From NCBI RefSeq assembly GCF_000422405.1, contig NZ_AULS01000001.1, positions 496,001 to 560,000 on the forward strand: a stretch of DNA of 64,000 bases. Direction: 5' to 3'. Shown here piece by piece: positions 1 to 8,250 of this stretch (the first letter of the stretch is position 1; each line of letters starts with the position of its first letter). Origin of the DNA: Microbacterium luticocti DSM 19459 (GTDB taxonomy: Bacteria; Actinomycetota; Actinomycetes; Actinomycetales; Microbacteriaceae). A program made the translations under genes and the position numbers. Below the pieces are notes generated by a model. It saw only the letters and a list, made by a program, of their open reading frames with translations. It did no database searches and was not told the origin of the DNA.

Positions 1-1
1 G

Positions 2-628
2 GAACGGATGGGGTTCTCGTCGGCGCAGCTGTCGACGCCGGTGAAGGACCTGTCGGGCGGGCAGAAGCGGCGGTTGCAGCTGCTGCTCGTCCTGCTGAGC
101 CAACCGAACGTGCTCATCCTGGACGAGCCGACGAACGACCTCGACACCGACATGCTCGCGGCGATGGAGGAACTGCTCGACTCGTGGCCGGGGACGCTCC
201 TGGTGGTCTCGCACGACCGGTACTTCGTGGAACGGGTCACCGACCAGCAGTACGGGATTCTCGCCGGTGCCGACGGTGCCGGGCGGTTGCGTCACCTGCC
301 GGGCGGCGTCGACGAGTACCTGAAGCTCCGCGCGGCGCTCCCCGTCCTCGAGCGGGCGAAACCGGGTGACTCGTCCGGGAGTGCCCCGGTCCGCGAGCCT
401 GACGGGCTCTCGGGTGCCGACCGGCGCGCCGCGCAGAAGGAACTGTCGGCGATCGACCGGCGCTTGCAGAAGCTGCAGGGCGAGATCGGGCGACTCGACG
501 ATCGGCTGGCCGCCGCGCACGACGACTACACCGCACTGCTCGCCCTGCAGCGCGATCGGGACGCACTGACCGACGAGACGGCCCGGCTCGAGGAGCGCTG
601 GCTGGAGCTCTCCGAGCAGTTGGAGTGA
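2..628 (+). CDS. ABC-F family ATP-binding protein, C-terminal part (5' end outside window)
   Basis: This is the second nucleotide-binding domain of a soluble ABC-F ATPase. ABC-F proteins bind the ribosome in translation control or antibiotic protection and have no membrane partner. Visible motifs are the ABC signature LSGGQKRR near residue 17, Walker B LILDEPTNDLD near 40 and the switch histidine in VVSHDRYF near 70. A charged, coiled-coil-like tail rich in Arg, Leu and Glu follows from about residue 135, as in Uup/EttA-type proteins. The frame is open to the left edge, so the first ATPase domain and the inter-domain linker are missing and the subfamily cannot be fixed. It ends in TGA at 626-628 and faces the minus-strand genes that follow. 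Confidence 0.9.
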   Translation, partial: ERMGFSSAQLSTPVKDLSGGQKRRLQLLLVLLSQPNVLILDEPTNDLDTDMLAAMEELLDSWPGTLLVVSHDRYFVERVTDQQYGILAGADGAGRLRHLPGGVDEYLKLRAALPVLERAKPGDSSGSAPVREPDGLSGADRRAAQKELSAIDRRLQKLQGEIGRLDDRLAAAHDDYTALLALQRDRDALTDETARLEERWLELSEQLE

Positions 629-689
629 GCGGTCAGATCGGCCGGACGTCGCAGTAGCGCCGCGCCGCGCGCGCGAGTCGGTGGTCGCC

Positions 690-845
690 TCAGTCACGAT
701 CCTCTCGCCCTTCGTGCACGAGACGCACGATCTCGTCGGGGTCGAGCGCGTCGCCGTGCGCACGCGACGCCGCGCCGATCTCGGCGTTGGAGCGGTACCG
801 CACGAGCTGCGTGAGCTCGCGGGCCACGAAGTCGGACGGGGTCAT
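690..845 (-). CDS. Hypothetical small protein, 51 residues
   Basis: An ATG at 845 opens a 51-codon frame to TGA at 690, filling the gap between the ABC-F gene and the binding-protein gene. The product begins MTPSDFVARELTQLVRY and is charged and soluble, with no signal peptide, Cys pair or membrane segment. It contains an ALDPDEIVRLVHEG stretch predicted to be helical. I do not recognise a family. It lies 22 bases downstream of the binding-protein stop on the same strand, so it could be the last gene of the osmoprotectant operon. Codon choice is G/C-rich at third positions, in keeping with translation. No strong ribosome site is seen, so it remains a prediction. Confidence 0.5.
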   Translation of the reverse strand: MTPSDFVARELTQLVRYRSNAEIGAASRAHGDALDPDEIVRLVHEGREDRD

Positions 846-867
846 CCGTCCGGAATCTGTGGATGAC

Positions 868-1776
868 CTATTTCAGCCCGTTGTCGGCGAGGAACTTCTT
901 GGCGATGTCGGCGGCGGACTTCTGGTCGACGGTGTTCTGCACGTTCATGTCGACCAGGGCCTCCGGGGTGAGCTTGGCCTGCACGGCGTTGATCACGTCG
1001 GCGACCTTGGCCTCGACATCCTTGTTCACCACCGGCACCACGTTGGATGCGAGGATCATGCCCTTCGGGTCCTGCAGCACGACGAGGTCCTTCGTCTTGA
1101 TCTCGGGCTGCGAGGTGTAGATGTCGGCCACGTTCACGGTGCCGGCAAGCAGGTCCTCCAACGTGGTGTCACCGGTGCCCTTGAACCCGATGTCGATGCC
1201 GTAGACCTTCTTCAGCCCCTTCGGGCCGTACGGGCGATCGGCCAGCTCCGCGTTTCCGCCGAGCACGAGCGGCTCGGTGACGTTCGCGAGATCGGCGATC
1301 GAGACGAGGTGGTATTTGTCGGCGAACGCCTTGGTGACCGTGTACGAGTCCTGGTCGGTGGCGGTCGCTTTGTCGAGCACGGTGAGCCCGGCGGGCATCG
1401 CCTTCTGCAGTGCCGCGTAGACGTCATCGGGCGTGGTGGCGGTGGCGGTCTTGTCGAGCCACTGCAGCAGGTTGCCGGTGTACTCCGGGAACACCTGCAC
1501 CTCGCCGTCCTCGATCGCCTTCATGTAGGCATCCCGCTGGCCGATGTTGAACTTGCGCTGCACCTTCAGTCCGGCGCCCTCGAGCGCCTGCGCGTAGGTC
1601 TCGGCGATGATCTCGTTGGACGGATAGCTCTGCGAGCCCACGACGATCGCGGACGAATCCCCGCTGCTGCCGCCGGACGGCTTGTCGAGGGGGTTGCTCG
1701 ACGCGCAGCCGCCGAGGGCCAGCGCCGCACCGACGATCGCGGCAGCGACGGCGATGGTCTTCTTCGCGGTGATCAT
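868..1776 (-). CDS. Glycine betaine/carnitine/choline-type ABC transporter substrate-binding lipoprotein
   Basis: This is the extracytoplasmic binding component of an OpuC/ProX-type compatible-solute importer. The 302-residue product begins with a lipoprotein signal peptide ending in the lipobox LGGC (Cys near residue 24) and a Ser/Gly-rich linker. The OpuAC domain follows: VVGSQSYPSNEIIAETYAQ, the EYTGNLLQWL segment typical of OpuCC/ProX, and ADIYTSQPEI. ATG at 1776 is chosen because AGAAGGAG sits 7 bases upstream and the signal peptide starts at once. It is the last component of an operon ordered ATPase, permease, permease, binding protein. The ligand (betaine, choline, carnitine or ectoine) cannot be read from sequence alone. 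Confidence 0.92.
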   Translation of the reverse strand: MITAKKTIAVAAAIVGAALALGGCASSNPLDKPSGGSSGDSSAIVVGSQSYPSNEIIAETYAQALEGAGLKVQRKFNIGQRDAYMKAIEDGEVQVFPEYTGNLLQWLDKTATATTPDDVYAALQKAMPAGLTVLDKATATDQDSYTVTKAFADKYHLVSIADLANVTEPLVLGGNAELADRPYGPKGLKKVYGIDIGFKGTGDTTLEDLLAGTVNVADIYTSQPEIKTKDLVVLQDPKGMILASNVVPVVNKDVEAKVADVINAVQAKLTPEALVDMNVQNTVDQKSAADIAKKFLADNGLK

Positions 1777-1790
1777 GGTGCTTCTCCTTC

Positions 1791-1830
1791 TGTTGGGGAC
1801 TGTCGGGGTTCTGTGGGGACTGTCGGGGTC
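1791..1830. repeat. 20-bp tandem duplication between permease and binding-protein genes
   Basis: Two nearly identical 20-bp units, both containing GGGGACTGTCGGGGT, lie head to tail in the 68-base spacer between the second permease and the binding-protein gene. The downstream edge, on the coding strand, is only a few bases from the ribosome-binding site. The unit is not palindromic. No function is established. Confidence 0.75.
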
Positions 1831-1844
1831 GGGTTGGGTCGGTC

Positions 1845-2555
1845 TCATGCGGTCTGCGGTTCGGGGGCGGGATGCCGCGGCCGCGCGGGACGCGCCCGCA
1901 CGCCCCGTGGCACCACGACACGCTGCAACAGCGCGAACAGCCCGTCGAGCACCAGTGCCAGCGCCGCGACGAGCAGGGCCCCTGCCAGCACCATGTCGAA
2001 CCGGCCGAGCGGCAGCCCGGTGATGATGTACTGGCCGAGCCCGCCGATGCCGACGTACGCGGCGATGGTCACCGTGGCGACGACCTGCAGCACGGCGGAG
2101 CGGATGCCGGCGACCAGCAGCGGCATCCCCAACGGCACCTCGATGCGCCACAACACCTGCCAGGGCGTCATTCCCATCGCATACCCGGCGTCGATGACGG
2201 AACGGTCGATCGCCTCGAAGCCGGAGTACGCGCCGGCGAGGATCGACGGGATGCCCAGCACGACGAACGTCACCACCGCCGCCTCGGGTTTGTGGATCAC
2301 GCCCATCAGCAGCACGAGCAGGATGAACAACCCGAACGACGGGATCGCGCGCGCCGCCCCCGAGATCGCGACGGCGATGTCGCGTCCGCGGCCGGTGTGC
2401 CCGATCAGCCAGCCGATCGGCACCGCGACCACGGCGGCTGCGGCCACCGACACGGCGGTGAACAGCAGATGCACACCGAGGCCGACCGGAATCGGGTCGG
2501 TGCCCGACAGATCACCGGAGAGGATCCAGCGGATCGCGTCGACGAGGTAGTTCAT
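1845..2555 (-). CDS. Osmoprotectant ABC transporter permease (second permease subunit)
   Basis: A 236-residue integral membrane protein of the OpuCB/OpuCD (BPD transport) family. Five or six hydrophobic segments are visible. The EAA-like cytoplasmic loop SVIDAGYAMGMTPWQVLWRIEVPLGMPLL, around residues 125-153, docks on the ATPase. It is paired with the neighbouring permease to form the heteromeric pore. ATG at 2555 overlaps the upstream permease stop (ATGA), indicating translational coupling. An Arg/Pro-rich tail ends the protein. Family membership is clear, substrate specificity is not. Confidence 0.92.
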   Translation of the reverse strand: MNYLVDAIRWILSGDLSGTDPIPVGLGVHLLFTAVSVAAAAVVAVPIGWLIGHTGRGRDIAVAISGAARAIPSFGLFILLVLLMGVIHKPEAAVVTFVVLGIPSILAGAYSGFEAIDRSVIDAGYAMGMTPWQVLWRIEVPLGMPLLVAGIRSAVLQVVATVTIAAYVGIGGLGQYIITGLPLGRFDMVLAGALLVAALALVLDGLFALLQRVVVPRGVRARPARPRHPAPEPQTA

Positions 2556-3225
2556 GCCGTCGCCTCCGCAAGCCGCGCCGCGCGCCGCGGGCGCCGGGAT
2601 GCCCGTGCCCACGGCATGAGCAGGCGCCCGGCCAGCACCAACAGCAGGTCGACGACGACGGCGATCACGATCACCGCCACGATGCCGGTGAACACTTCGA
2701 CGAGGATGCGCCGCTGCAGGCCGTTCGTGAAGAAGTAGCCGAGGTTCGTGACGCCGACCAGGATCCCGACGGTGGCGAGCCCGATCGTGCTCGAGGCCAT
2801 CACCCGCAGGCCGGCCAGGATCACCGGACCCGCCAACGGCAGATCCACCGTCCAGAACCGGCGCAGCGGCCCGTACCCCATCGCCACCGACGCGAGCCGT
2901 ACGTCGGCGTCGACCGACGCGAGTCCGTCGGCGACGGCCCGCACCATGAGCGCGATGCCGTACAGGGTCAGCGCGACGATGAGGTTCACGTCGCTGAGCA
3001 CGCTGATGCCGAGAAACAGCGGCAGCAGGATCAGGAGTGCCAGCGACGGGATCGTGTAGAGCAGCCCGGTGACCACGAGGATCGGGCCGTGCAGCAGCCG
3101 GTACCGCCACGCCGCCCAGCCGAGCGGGATCGAGATCACGAAGGCGAGCACGATCGGGATCGCGCTCTGCCGCACGTGCACGAGCGACAGGTCGAGGATC
3201 GATCCGAGATTGTCGGCGATCCAGC

Positions 3226-3229
<4 letters not shown>
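2552..3229 (-). CDS. Osmoprotectant ABC transporter permease (first permease subunit)
   Basis: A 225-residue membrane protein homologous to its downstream partner. It has hydrophobic helices such as IPIVLAFVISIPLGWAAW and LLYTIPSLALLILLPLFLG, and an EAA loop with LASVAMGYGPLRRFWTVDLP near residues 113-132. The GTG start at 3229 overlaps the ATPase stop as GTGA and the 3' end overlaps the next permease as ATGA, so the cassette is tightly coupled. It would import small quaternary amines in osmotic stress, a role inferred from the OpuC-like set rather than from any motif specific to the ligand. Confidence 0.92.
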
Positions 3230-4053
<824 letters not shown>

Positions 4054-4081
4054 CCGGTTCTCCGTCCGTCGCGTGCGGGGC

Positions 4082-4384
4082 TCAGTCGACGACCTCGACT
4101 TCTTTCCAGAACGCGACGTACCCGGAGAAATTCCGCCCCACCTTGTCGATGGCGCTGGGATACGGCGTCGGGTACGCCCACGCCCGGTCCTTCAGCACCT
4201 CGTTGCCGACCTTCACCGAGTAGTACTGGCACTCCCCCTTCCACGGGCAGGTGTACGGCGTGTCACTGGTCTGCAGCAGGTCGAAGTCGACGGATTCCGG
4301 GGGGAAGTACCAATTGCCCTCGATGCGGATCAGATCGGCCTCGTCCGCCTGGGCGATGGTGGTCTCACCGAGTCGTGCCTTCAT
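4082..4384 (-). CDS. DUF427 domain-containing protein
   Basis: A 100-residue cytoplasmic protein of the DUF427 family. The characteristic NWYFPPESVD, TPYTCPWKGECQYYSV and AWAYPTPYPSA stretches are all present. DUF427 proteins form a small beta-rich fold of unknown biochemical role, common in actinobacteria. ATG at 4384 has GGAGG 7 bases upstream (GGAGGCACGACC). The gene precedes the osmoprotectant ATPase gene by 28 bases on the same strand, so the two may be co-transcribed, although no functional link is known. The 65 bases upstream up to the acetyltransferase stop hold no other gene. Confidence 0.88.
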   Translation of the reverse strand: MKARLGETTIAQADEADLIRIEGNWYFPPESVDFDLLQTSDTPYTCPWKGECQYYSVKVGNEVLKDRAWAYPTPYPSAIDKVGRNFSGYVAFWKEVEVVD

Positions 4385-4449
4385 GGTCGTGCCTCCGTGC
4401 CGCTCGTTTTTCGCGTGCCTTCGAGGGTAGCCCAGCCCTGAGACACCGG

Positions 4450-5763
4450 TCAGTACCAGATGCTGAGCCGGGGTGCGTCCCGTGCGGCGAACAGGTGTGC
4501 CGCGGCCGTGGCATCCGTCGCCTCGATCCGCCCGGCGGCGGCGAGTGCGGCCGGGCAGACGCCGCCGAGGTACACGGCCGACAACTCCGCGACACCGGCG
4601 CGCACGAGCGGCACATCGCCGGCGTCGGGGCCGTCGTCGGGACGTACCCGCCCCTCGCCGCCGGCGGACTCGAGCAGCCACCGGCCGCCGGTCAGCCCGA
4701 GTGGATCGTCGATGTCGACGGCGAGCGCGCCGGGCGTGTCGTATCCCCGCGCCGCGAGAGCGGCGGGCACGTCGAGCAGCCGGATCCAGTGGTGGTCGGC
4801 GAGCGTGATCTGCGCGGCGCGCTGGTCGGCGATCATCCACAGCAGCGGCTCGTCGACGGCGAGTTCGCGCGCGGTCACGGTGCCGATCAGGGGCAACTCG
4901 AGCACGTACCGCCACAGCGCGGCGTAGGCGTCGCGGTCTTCGGCCAGCAGATACACCACGTGCACCGACGATTTCGTGTAGTCGTCCTCGTTCTCGGTCG
5001 CCGTGTACAGCAGGATGCCGCGGGCCTGACCGGTGACGTCGGTGTACTGCACGGCGCGGATGCGGCCGGGGTTCTCGGCTGCGGGGTTCACCCCCGCCAG
5101 CCGGTCCCAGACTCCGTCCGGCACCGCGATCTCACCGGGCCGGTGCGGCCGGATGCGCTCGTGCAGCAGCGGCAGCACGTGGCGCGCGACCTCGCGCGAG
5201 ACGAAGTCGACGCGGCCGGGCGCGTCGGGCCCGACCCAGCCGGCACGGCGCGCCTCGATGCGCCAGGTCGCCGCCCATGCGGCGGGGGCGAACCCGTACC
5301 GCCCGTACAGGGTCGACTCGCTGGCGGTCAGGCCCGCCACCGGCACGCCCGATCGGGCGGCGTGGCGCAGCTCGCCCTCCATCATCGCGCGCGCGATGCC
5401 GCGACCGCGGTGGGTGGGCGCGACGGTGACCGCGCTGACCGCCAGCATCGGCACGGTGCGGCCACCGGGCACGGTCAGTTCGGTGAGCCACGTCGCGAAC
5501 GTGCCGACCGGCACGTCCTCGAGCGGGCTGTCGGGGTCGAACACGCCGATCAGCCGGCGGTGCCGACCGGATGCCGCGGACGCATCCACCTGCGCGGGCG
5601 TGCGCTCCGGGTCGAGAAAGCCCCGGGCGGCCGCCTGCGACCAGCCGGCGAACCCGGGGCCGTCGTTCGCGACCGTGCGCAGCTGCAGTCCGGTCGCGGC
5701 GAGGGTTGCCGCGGCGGCCGGGTCGACCGGGCCGTCGTGGTGGCGGATCGGATCGGTGTCCAT
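4450..5763 (-). CDS. Eis-like GNAT family N-acetyltransferase
   Basis: A 437-residue acetyl-CoA-dependent acyltransferase with the Eis architecture: an N-terminal GNAT domain with the acetyl-CoA loop VAPTHRGRGIARAMM near residues 113-127, a second degenerate GNAT domain, and a C-terminal sterol-carrier-like domain ending in the free carboxylate RLSIWY. In mycobacterial Eis the C-terminal carboxylate takes part in catalysis and the enzyme acetylates aminoglycosides and lysine side chains. The physiological substrate here is unknown. ATG at 5763 is preferred over ATG 5790 because GGAAGGA lies just upstream. It is transcribed toward the DUF427 gene and is 43 bases downstream of ispE. Confidence 0.88.
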   Translation of the reverse strand: MDTDPIRHHDGPVDPAAAATLAATGLQLRTVANDGPGFAGWSQAAARGFLDPERTPAQVDASAASGRHRRLIGVFDPDSPLEDVPVGTFATWLTELTVPGGRTVPMLAVSAVTVAPTHRGRGIARAMMEGELRHAARSGVPVAGLTASESTLYGRYGFAPAAWAATWRIEARRAGWVGPDAPGRVDFVSREVARHVLPLLHERIRPHRPGEIAVPDGVWDRLAGVNPAAENPGRIRAVQYTDVTGQARGILLYTATENEDDYTKSSVHVVYLLAEDRDAYAALWRYVLELPLIGTVTARELAVDEPLLWMIADQRAAQITLADHHWIRLLDVPAALAARGYDTPGALAVDIDDPLGLTGGRWLLESAGGEGRVRPDDGPDAGDVPLVRAGVAELSAVYLGGVCPAALAAAGRIEATDATAAAHLFAARDAPRLSIWY

Positions 5764-5806
5764 GGGGTCCTTCCGGGTGGGATGCGGCAACCGCGCGGGC
5801 GCGGAT

Positions 5807-6742
5807 TCAGCTCGTCAGCAGGTGGGCGCCGGGCACGGGACCGTGCACGTGCAGCGTCTGGTGGCCGGCTGCGCTGAAGGTCACCTGCAGGGCGAGCGCG
5901 GCCTGTTCGTCGTCGGCGAGGAACGCCAGGGTGGGGCCCGAGCCGGAGACGATGCCGGTGAGGGCACCCTCGTCCAGGCCGAGGTTGATGATGTCGTCCA
6001 GCTCGGGCCGGCGCCGCAGCGCCGCGTCGGTGAGATCGTTGTGCGCGGTGGCGCCGAGCATGCGGGCGTCGCCCTGGCGCAGCGCCTGCAGCACCGGCGG
6101 GAACACCGCGGGCCGCGCAGGCGCGCGGGGCACGTGCGCCCCGGGGCCGGAACGGTACTCGTCGAGCTCGGCGTACACCTCGGGGGTCGACAGCCCCTCG
6201 TCGCTGATCACCAGCACCCAGTCGAACCGGCCGCGCGCCAGCGCCGGGCTCAACTGCTCACCGCGTCCGGTGCCGACGGCGGTGCCGCCCAGCAGGGCGA
6301 ACGGCACGTCGGCGCCCAACCGTGCTCCCAGCCGTTGCAGCTCGTGGGTCGACAGCCCGGCGCCCCACAGCGCGTCGCAGGCGACGAGTGCGGCTGCGGC
6401 ATCCGCCGACCCGCCGCCCATGCCGCCGGCGACCGGCACGCCCTTGTGCACGCGCAGGTGCACGCCGCCGTCGTAGCCGATGTGCTCGGCCAGCAGCCGC
6501 GCCGCACGCACGGCCAGGTTGCCGTCGTCGAGTGGAACGCCGCTGACGTCGACGGTACCGGTCACCTCGACGGTGAATCCGTCGGATGCGGTGGCCCAGA
6601 CGTCTTCATAGGCCGACACCGCCTGGTAGGCGGAGGCGACCTCGTGGTACCCGTCCGCACCGGGCGGGCCCACCTCGAAGAAGACGTTGATCTTGCCGGG
6701 CGCGCGCGCGTGCACGCGCTCGAGCAGGACGGCTTCGCTCAC
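5807..6742 (-). CDS. ispE: 4-diphosphocytidyl-2-C-methyl-D-erythritol kinase (IspE)
   Basis: Catalyses ATP-dependent phosphorylation of CDP-methylerythritol in the MEP isoprenoid pathway. The GHMP-kinase hallmarks are present: ARAPGKINVFFEVG at the N terminus, the ATP loop PVAGGMGGGSADAAAAL near residue 110 and the C-terminal SGSGPTLAF. GTG at 6742 (311 residues) is preferred because it overlaps the upstream aldo/keto reductase stop as GTGA; an ATG at 6763 would add 7 residues. In many actinobacteria ispE follows rsmA directly. Here a reductase gene, a repeat tract and a DUF222 gene lie between them. Confidence 0.94.
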   Translation of the reverse strand: MSEAVLLERVHARAPGKINVFFEVGPPGADGYHEVASAYQAVSAYEDVWATASDGFTVEVTGTVDVSGVPLDDGNLAVRAARLLAEHIGYDGGVHLRVHKGVPVAGGMGGGSADAAAALVACDALWGAGLSTHELQRLGARLGADVPFALLGGTAVGTGRGEQLSPALARGRFDWVLVISDEGLSTPEVYAELDEYRSGPGAHVPRAPARPAVFPPVLQALRQGDARMLGATAHNDLTDAALRRRPELDDIINLGLDEGALTGIVSGSGPTLAFLADDEQAALALQVTFSAAGHQTLHVHGPVPGAHLLTS

Positions 6743-7800
6743 AGTGTCGAGGACTCCGCCCACAGGTCGACGTCGATCGAGTCGCTCAGTGCGTCGATGC
6801 GCTCGATCTCTTCGGTGACGAAGGCCGGACCGTTCAGCGCGCCGAGGTTCTCGTCGAGCTGAGCCGGGCGCGACGCCCCGATCAGCGCCGAGGCGACGAC
6901 CGGCTCACGCAGCACCCACTGCAGCGCCATCTGCGCGAGGGTCTGGCCGCGCTCCTTCGCGATCACGTCGAGGCCGCGCAGCGCGGCCAGTGCCTTCTCC
7001 GACAGCCGGCCTTCCGGCAGGGACGAACGCTGCTGGGCGCGCTCGGCGGTGCCGTCGCCGAGGTACTTCGAGGTGAGCAGACCCTGCGCGAGCGGGGTGA
7101 ACGCGATCGCGCCCATCCCCTCCTGCCGCAGCACGCCGGTCAGTCCGTCCTCGACCCAGCGGTTCAGGATCGAGTACGCCGGCTGGTGGATCACCAGCGG
7201 GGTGCCCAGGCTCCGGGCGACCGCCTTGGCCGCGGCGGTGCGTTCGGCGCTGTACGACGAGATGCCCACATACAGGGCTTTGCCCTGGCGCACCAGGGTG
7301 TCCAGCGCCCCGATGGTCTCCTCGACGGGGGTGACCGGGTCGACACGGTGCGAGTAGAAGATGTCGACGTAGTCCAGTCCCATGCGCCGCAGTGACTGGT
7401 CGGCGCTGGCCAGGATGTACTTGCGACTGCCCAGGTCGCCGTAGGGGCCGGGCCACATGTCCCAGCCGGCCTTCGACGAGATGATCAGTTCGTCGCGGTA
7501 CGGCCGGAAGTCCTCGCGCATCATGCGGCCGAAGTTGGTCTCGGCCGATCCGTACGGCGGTCCGTAGTTGTTCGCCAGGTCGAAATGGGTGATCCCCGCG
7601 TCGAACGCGTGCCGCAGCAGTTCCCGCTGCCGGTCGAAGGGGATGTTGTCGCCGAAGTTCCACCACAGCCCCAACGAGATCGGCGGCAGGTAGAGGCCGG
7701 AGGTGCCCACTTGCCGGTACTCGGTTCCGGTGTATCGGTCGGCTGCGGCGGTGTAGGGGCGGTGGATGTCGTCGAGATCGCTCTGGAAACGGTCGCTCAC
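6739..7800 (-). CDS. Aldo/keto reductase, L-glyceraldehyde-3-phosphate reductase (YghZ) type
   Basis: A 353-residue NADPH-dependent oxidoreductase with the AKR barrel. Catalytic-region motifs are HFDLANNYGPPYGSAE (Asp and Tyr), ISSKAGWDM (Lys) and YSHRVD (His), with a C-terminal cofactor segment SALIGASRPAQLDEN. The WNFGDN insert and overall length match the YghZ/GpR group acting on L-glyceraldehyde 3-phosphate or methylglyoxal-like aldehydes; the exact substrate is not provable. The GTG at 7800 has GGAGGG only one base upstream, unusually close, so the true start may differ. The stop overlaps the ispE GTG. A repeat-encoded reading frame ends in TGA overlapping this GTG. Confidence 0.9.
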   Translation of the reverse strand: MSDRFQSDLDDIHRPYTAAADRYTGTEYRQVGTSGLYLPPISLGLWWNFGDNIPFDRQRELLRHAFDAGITHFDLANNYGPPYGSAETNFGRMMREDFRPYRDELIISSKAGWDMWPGPYGDLGSRKYILASADQSLRRMGLDYVDIFYSHRVDPVTPVEETIGALDTLVRQGKALYVGISSYSAERTAAAKAVARSLGTPLVIHQPAYSILNRWVEDGLTGVLRQEGMGAIAFTPLAQGLLTSKYLGDGTAERAQQRSSLPEGRLSEKALAALRGLDVIAKERGQTLAQMALQWVLREPVVASALIGASRPAQLDENLGALNGPAFVTEEIERIDALSDSIDVDLWAESSTL

Positions 7801-8174
7801 CCCTCCAGGCTAGCGGGCGGTGCCCGCCAGGTGGTGAGGGTCGTGACACGGGTGCTCGCCTGGCCGACGGCAGTGGCAGGCCGTGCCCACCAGGTGGTGG
7901 GGGACGTGACGCGGGTGCTCGCCTGCACGACTGCGGTGGCGGGCCGTGCCCACCAGGTGGTGAGCGAAGTGGCGCGGGTGCTCGCCTGGACGACGGCGGC
8001 GGCAGGCCGTGGATCAGGGTGGTGCGCTCGGGCGTGAACGCAGGTGCTCGGCTGGACGACGGCAGTAGCAGGCGGTGGATCAGCGCGAAGCGCTCGGGCG
8101 TGGACGCAGGTGCGACGCTGGGTTGCCTCGTTCGAATGTACGCAGCTCGCGGCGGCTCTGCCTGCTCCCTTCAC
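7797..8174 (-). CDS. Doubtful repeat-encoded reading frame, 125 residues
   Basis: A GTG at 8174 opens a frame running through the whole 63/66-bp repeat tract and ending in TGA that overlaps the reductase GTG start. Because the units are multiples of three, the product repeats about every 21-22 residues (PATAVVQAST followed by RVTSPTTWWAR or CVHARA). No ribosome-binding site is visible at the start, and the opposite strand is also open across part of the tract, so the open frame may simply reflect a GC-rich repeat without stops. I list it because the GTGA overlap is the coupling signature used by many neighbours. No family is recognised. Confidence 0.2.
   Translation of the reverse strand: MKGAGRAAASCVHSNEATQRRTCVHARALRADPPPATAVVQPSTCVHARAHHPDPRPAAAVVQASTRATSLTTWWARPATAVVQASTRVTSPTTWWARPATAVGQASTRVTTLTTWRAPPASLEG
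7812..8120. repeat. Tandem repeat tract, 63-bp then 66-bp units
   Basis: Units begin with GGTGCTCGCCTGG or a close variant at 7851, 7914, 7977 and 8043, with partial copies at both ends. The spacing is 63, 63, 66 and 66 bases. The first units share GGCCGTGCCCACCAGGTGGTG; the later two replace this with a GTGGATCAG...GCGCTCGGGCGTG segment. The tract fills most of the 450-base gap between the reductase and the DUF222 gene. The rest, 8121-8216, is relatively AT-rich and includes a short inverted repeat GAGAAGATTCTC at 8183-8194. Confidence 0.85.
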
Positions 8175-8216
8175 GTCGCACAGAGAAGATTCTCCTCGTA
8201 TTTTCGCACTTCGGGG

Positions 8217-8244
8217 TTGTCTTTTCGAATCTATCTGCTAGTCT
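8217..8244 (+). promoter_or_regulatory. Predicted promoter of the DUF222/HNH gene, probably leaderless
   Basis: TTGTCT at 8217 and TAGTCT at 8239 are separated by 16 bases. The -10 element ends six bases before the ATG at 8251, placing the expected transcription start on or next to the A of the start codon. This arrangement predicts a leaderless mRNA, common in actinobacteria. The AGAGGT between them is too close to serve as a ribosome site. Confidence 0.5.
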
Positions 8245-8250
8245 AGAGGT

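Noticed and set aside
787-2550. Long plus-strand open frame of 587 codons opposite the osmoprotectant genes
   Set aside because: It is antisense to a lipoprotein gene and a permease gene with clear family motifs, and its product is low-complexity Arg/Gly/His-rich. It is a GC-driven shadow. Similar long shadows oppose ispE, hrpA, clpC, nrdE and the sugar importer and were also excluded.
7812-8120. Possible CRISPR array in the repeat tract
   Set aside because: Units are 63-66 bases and repeat along their whole length. There is no short conserved palindromic repeat with unique spacers, and no cas gene anywhere in the window.
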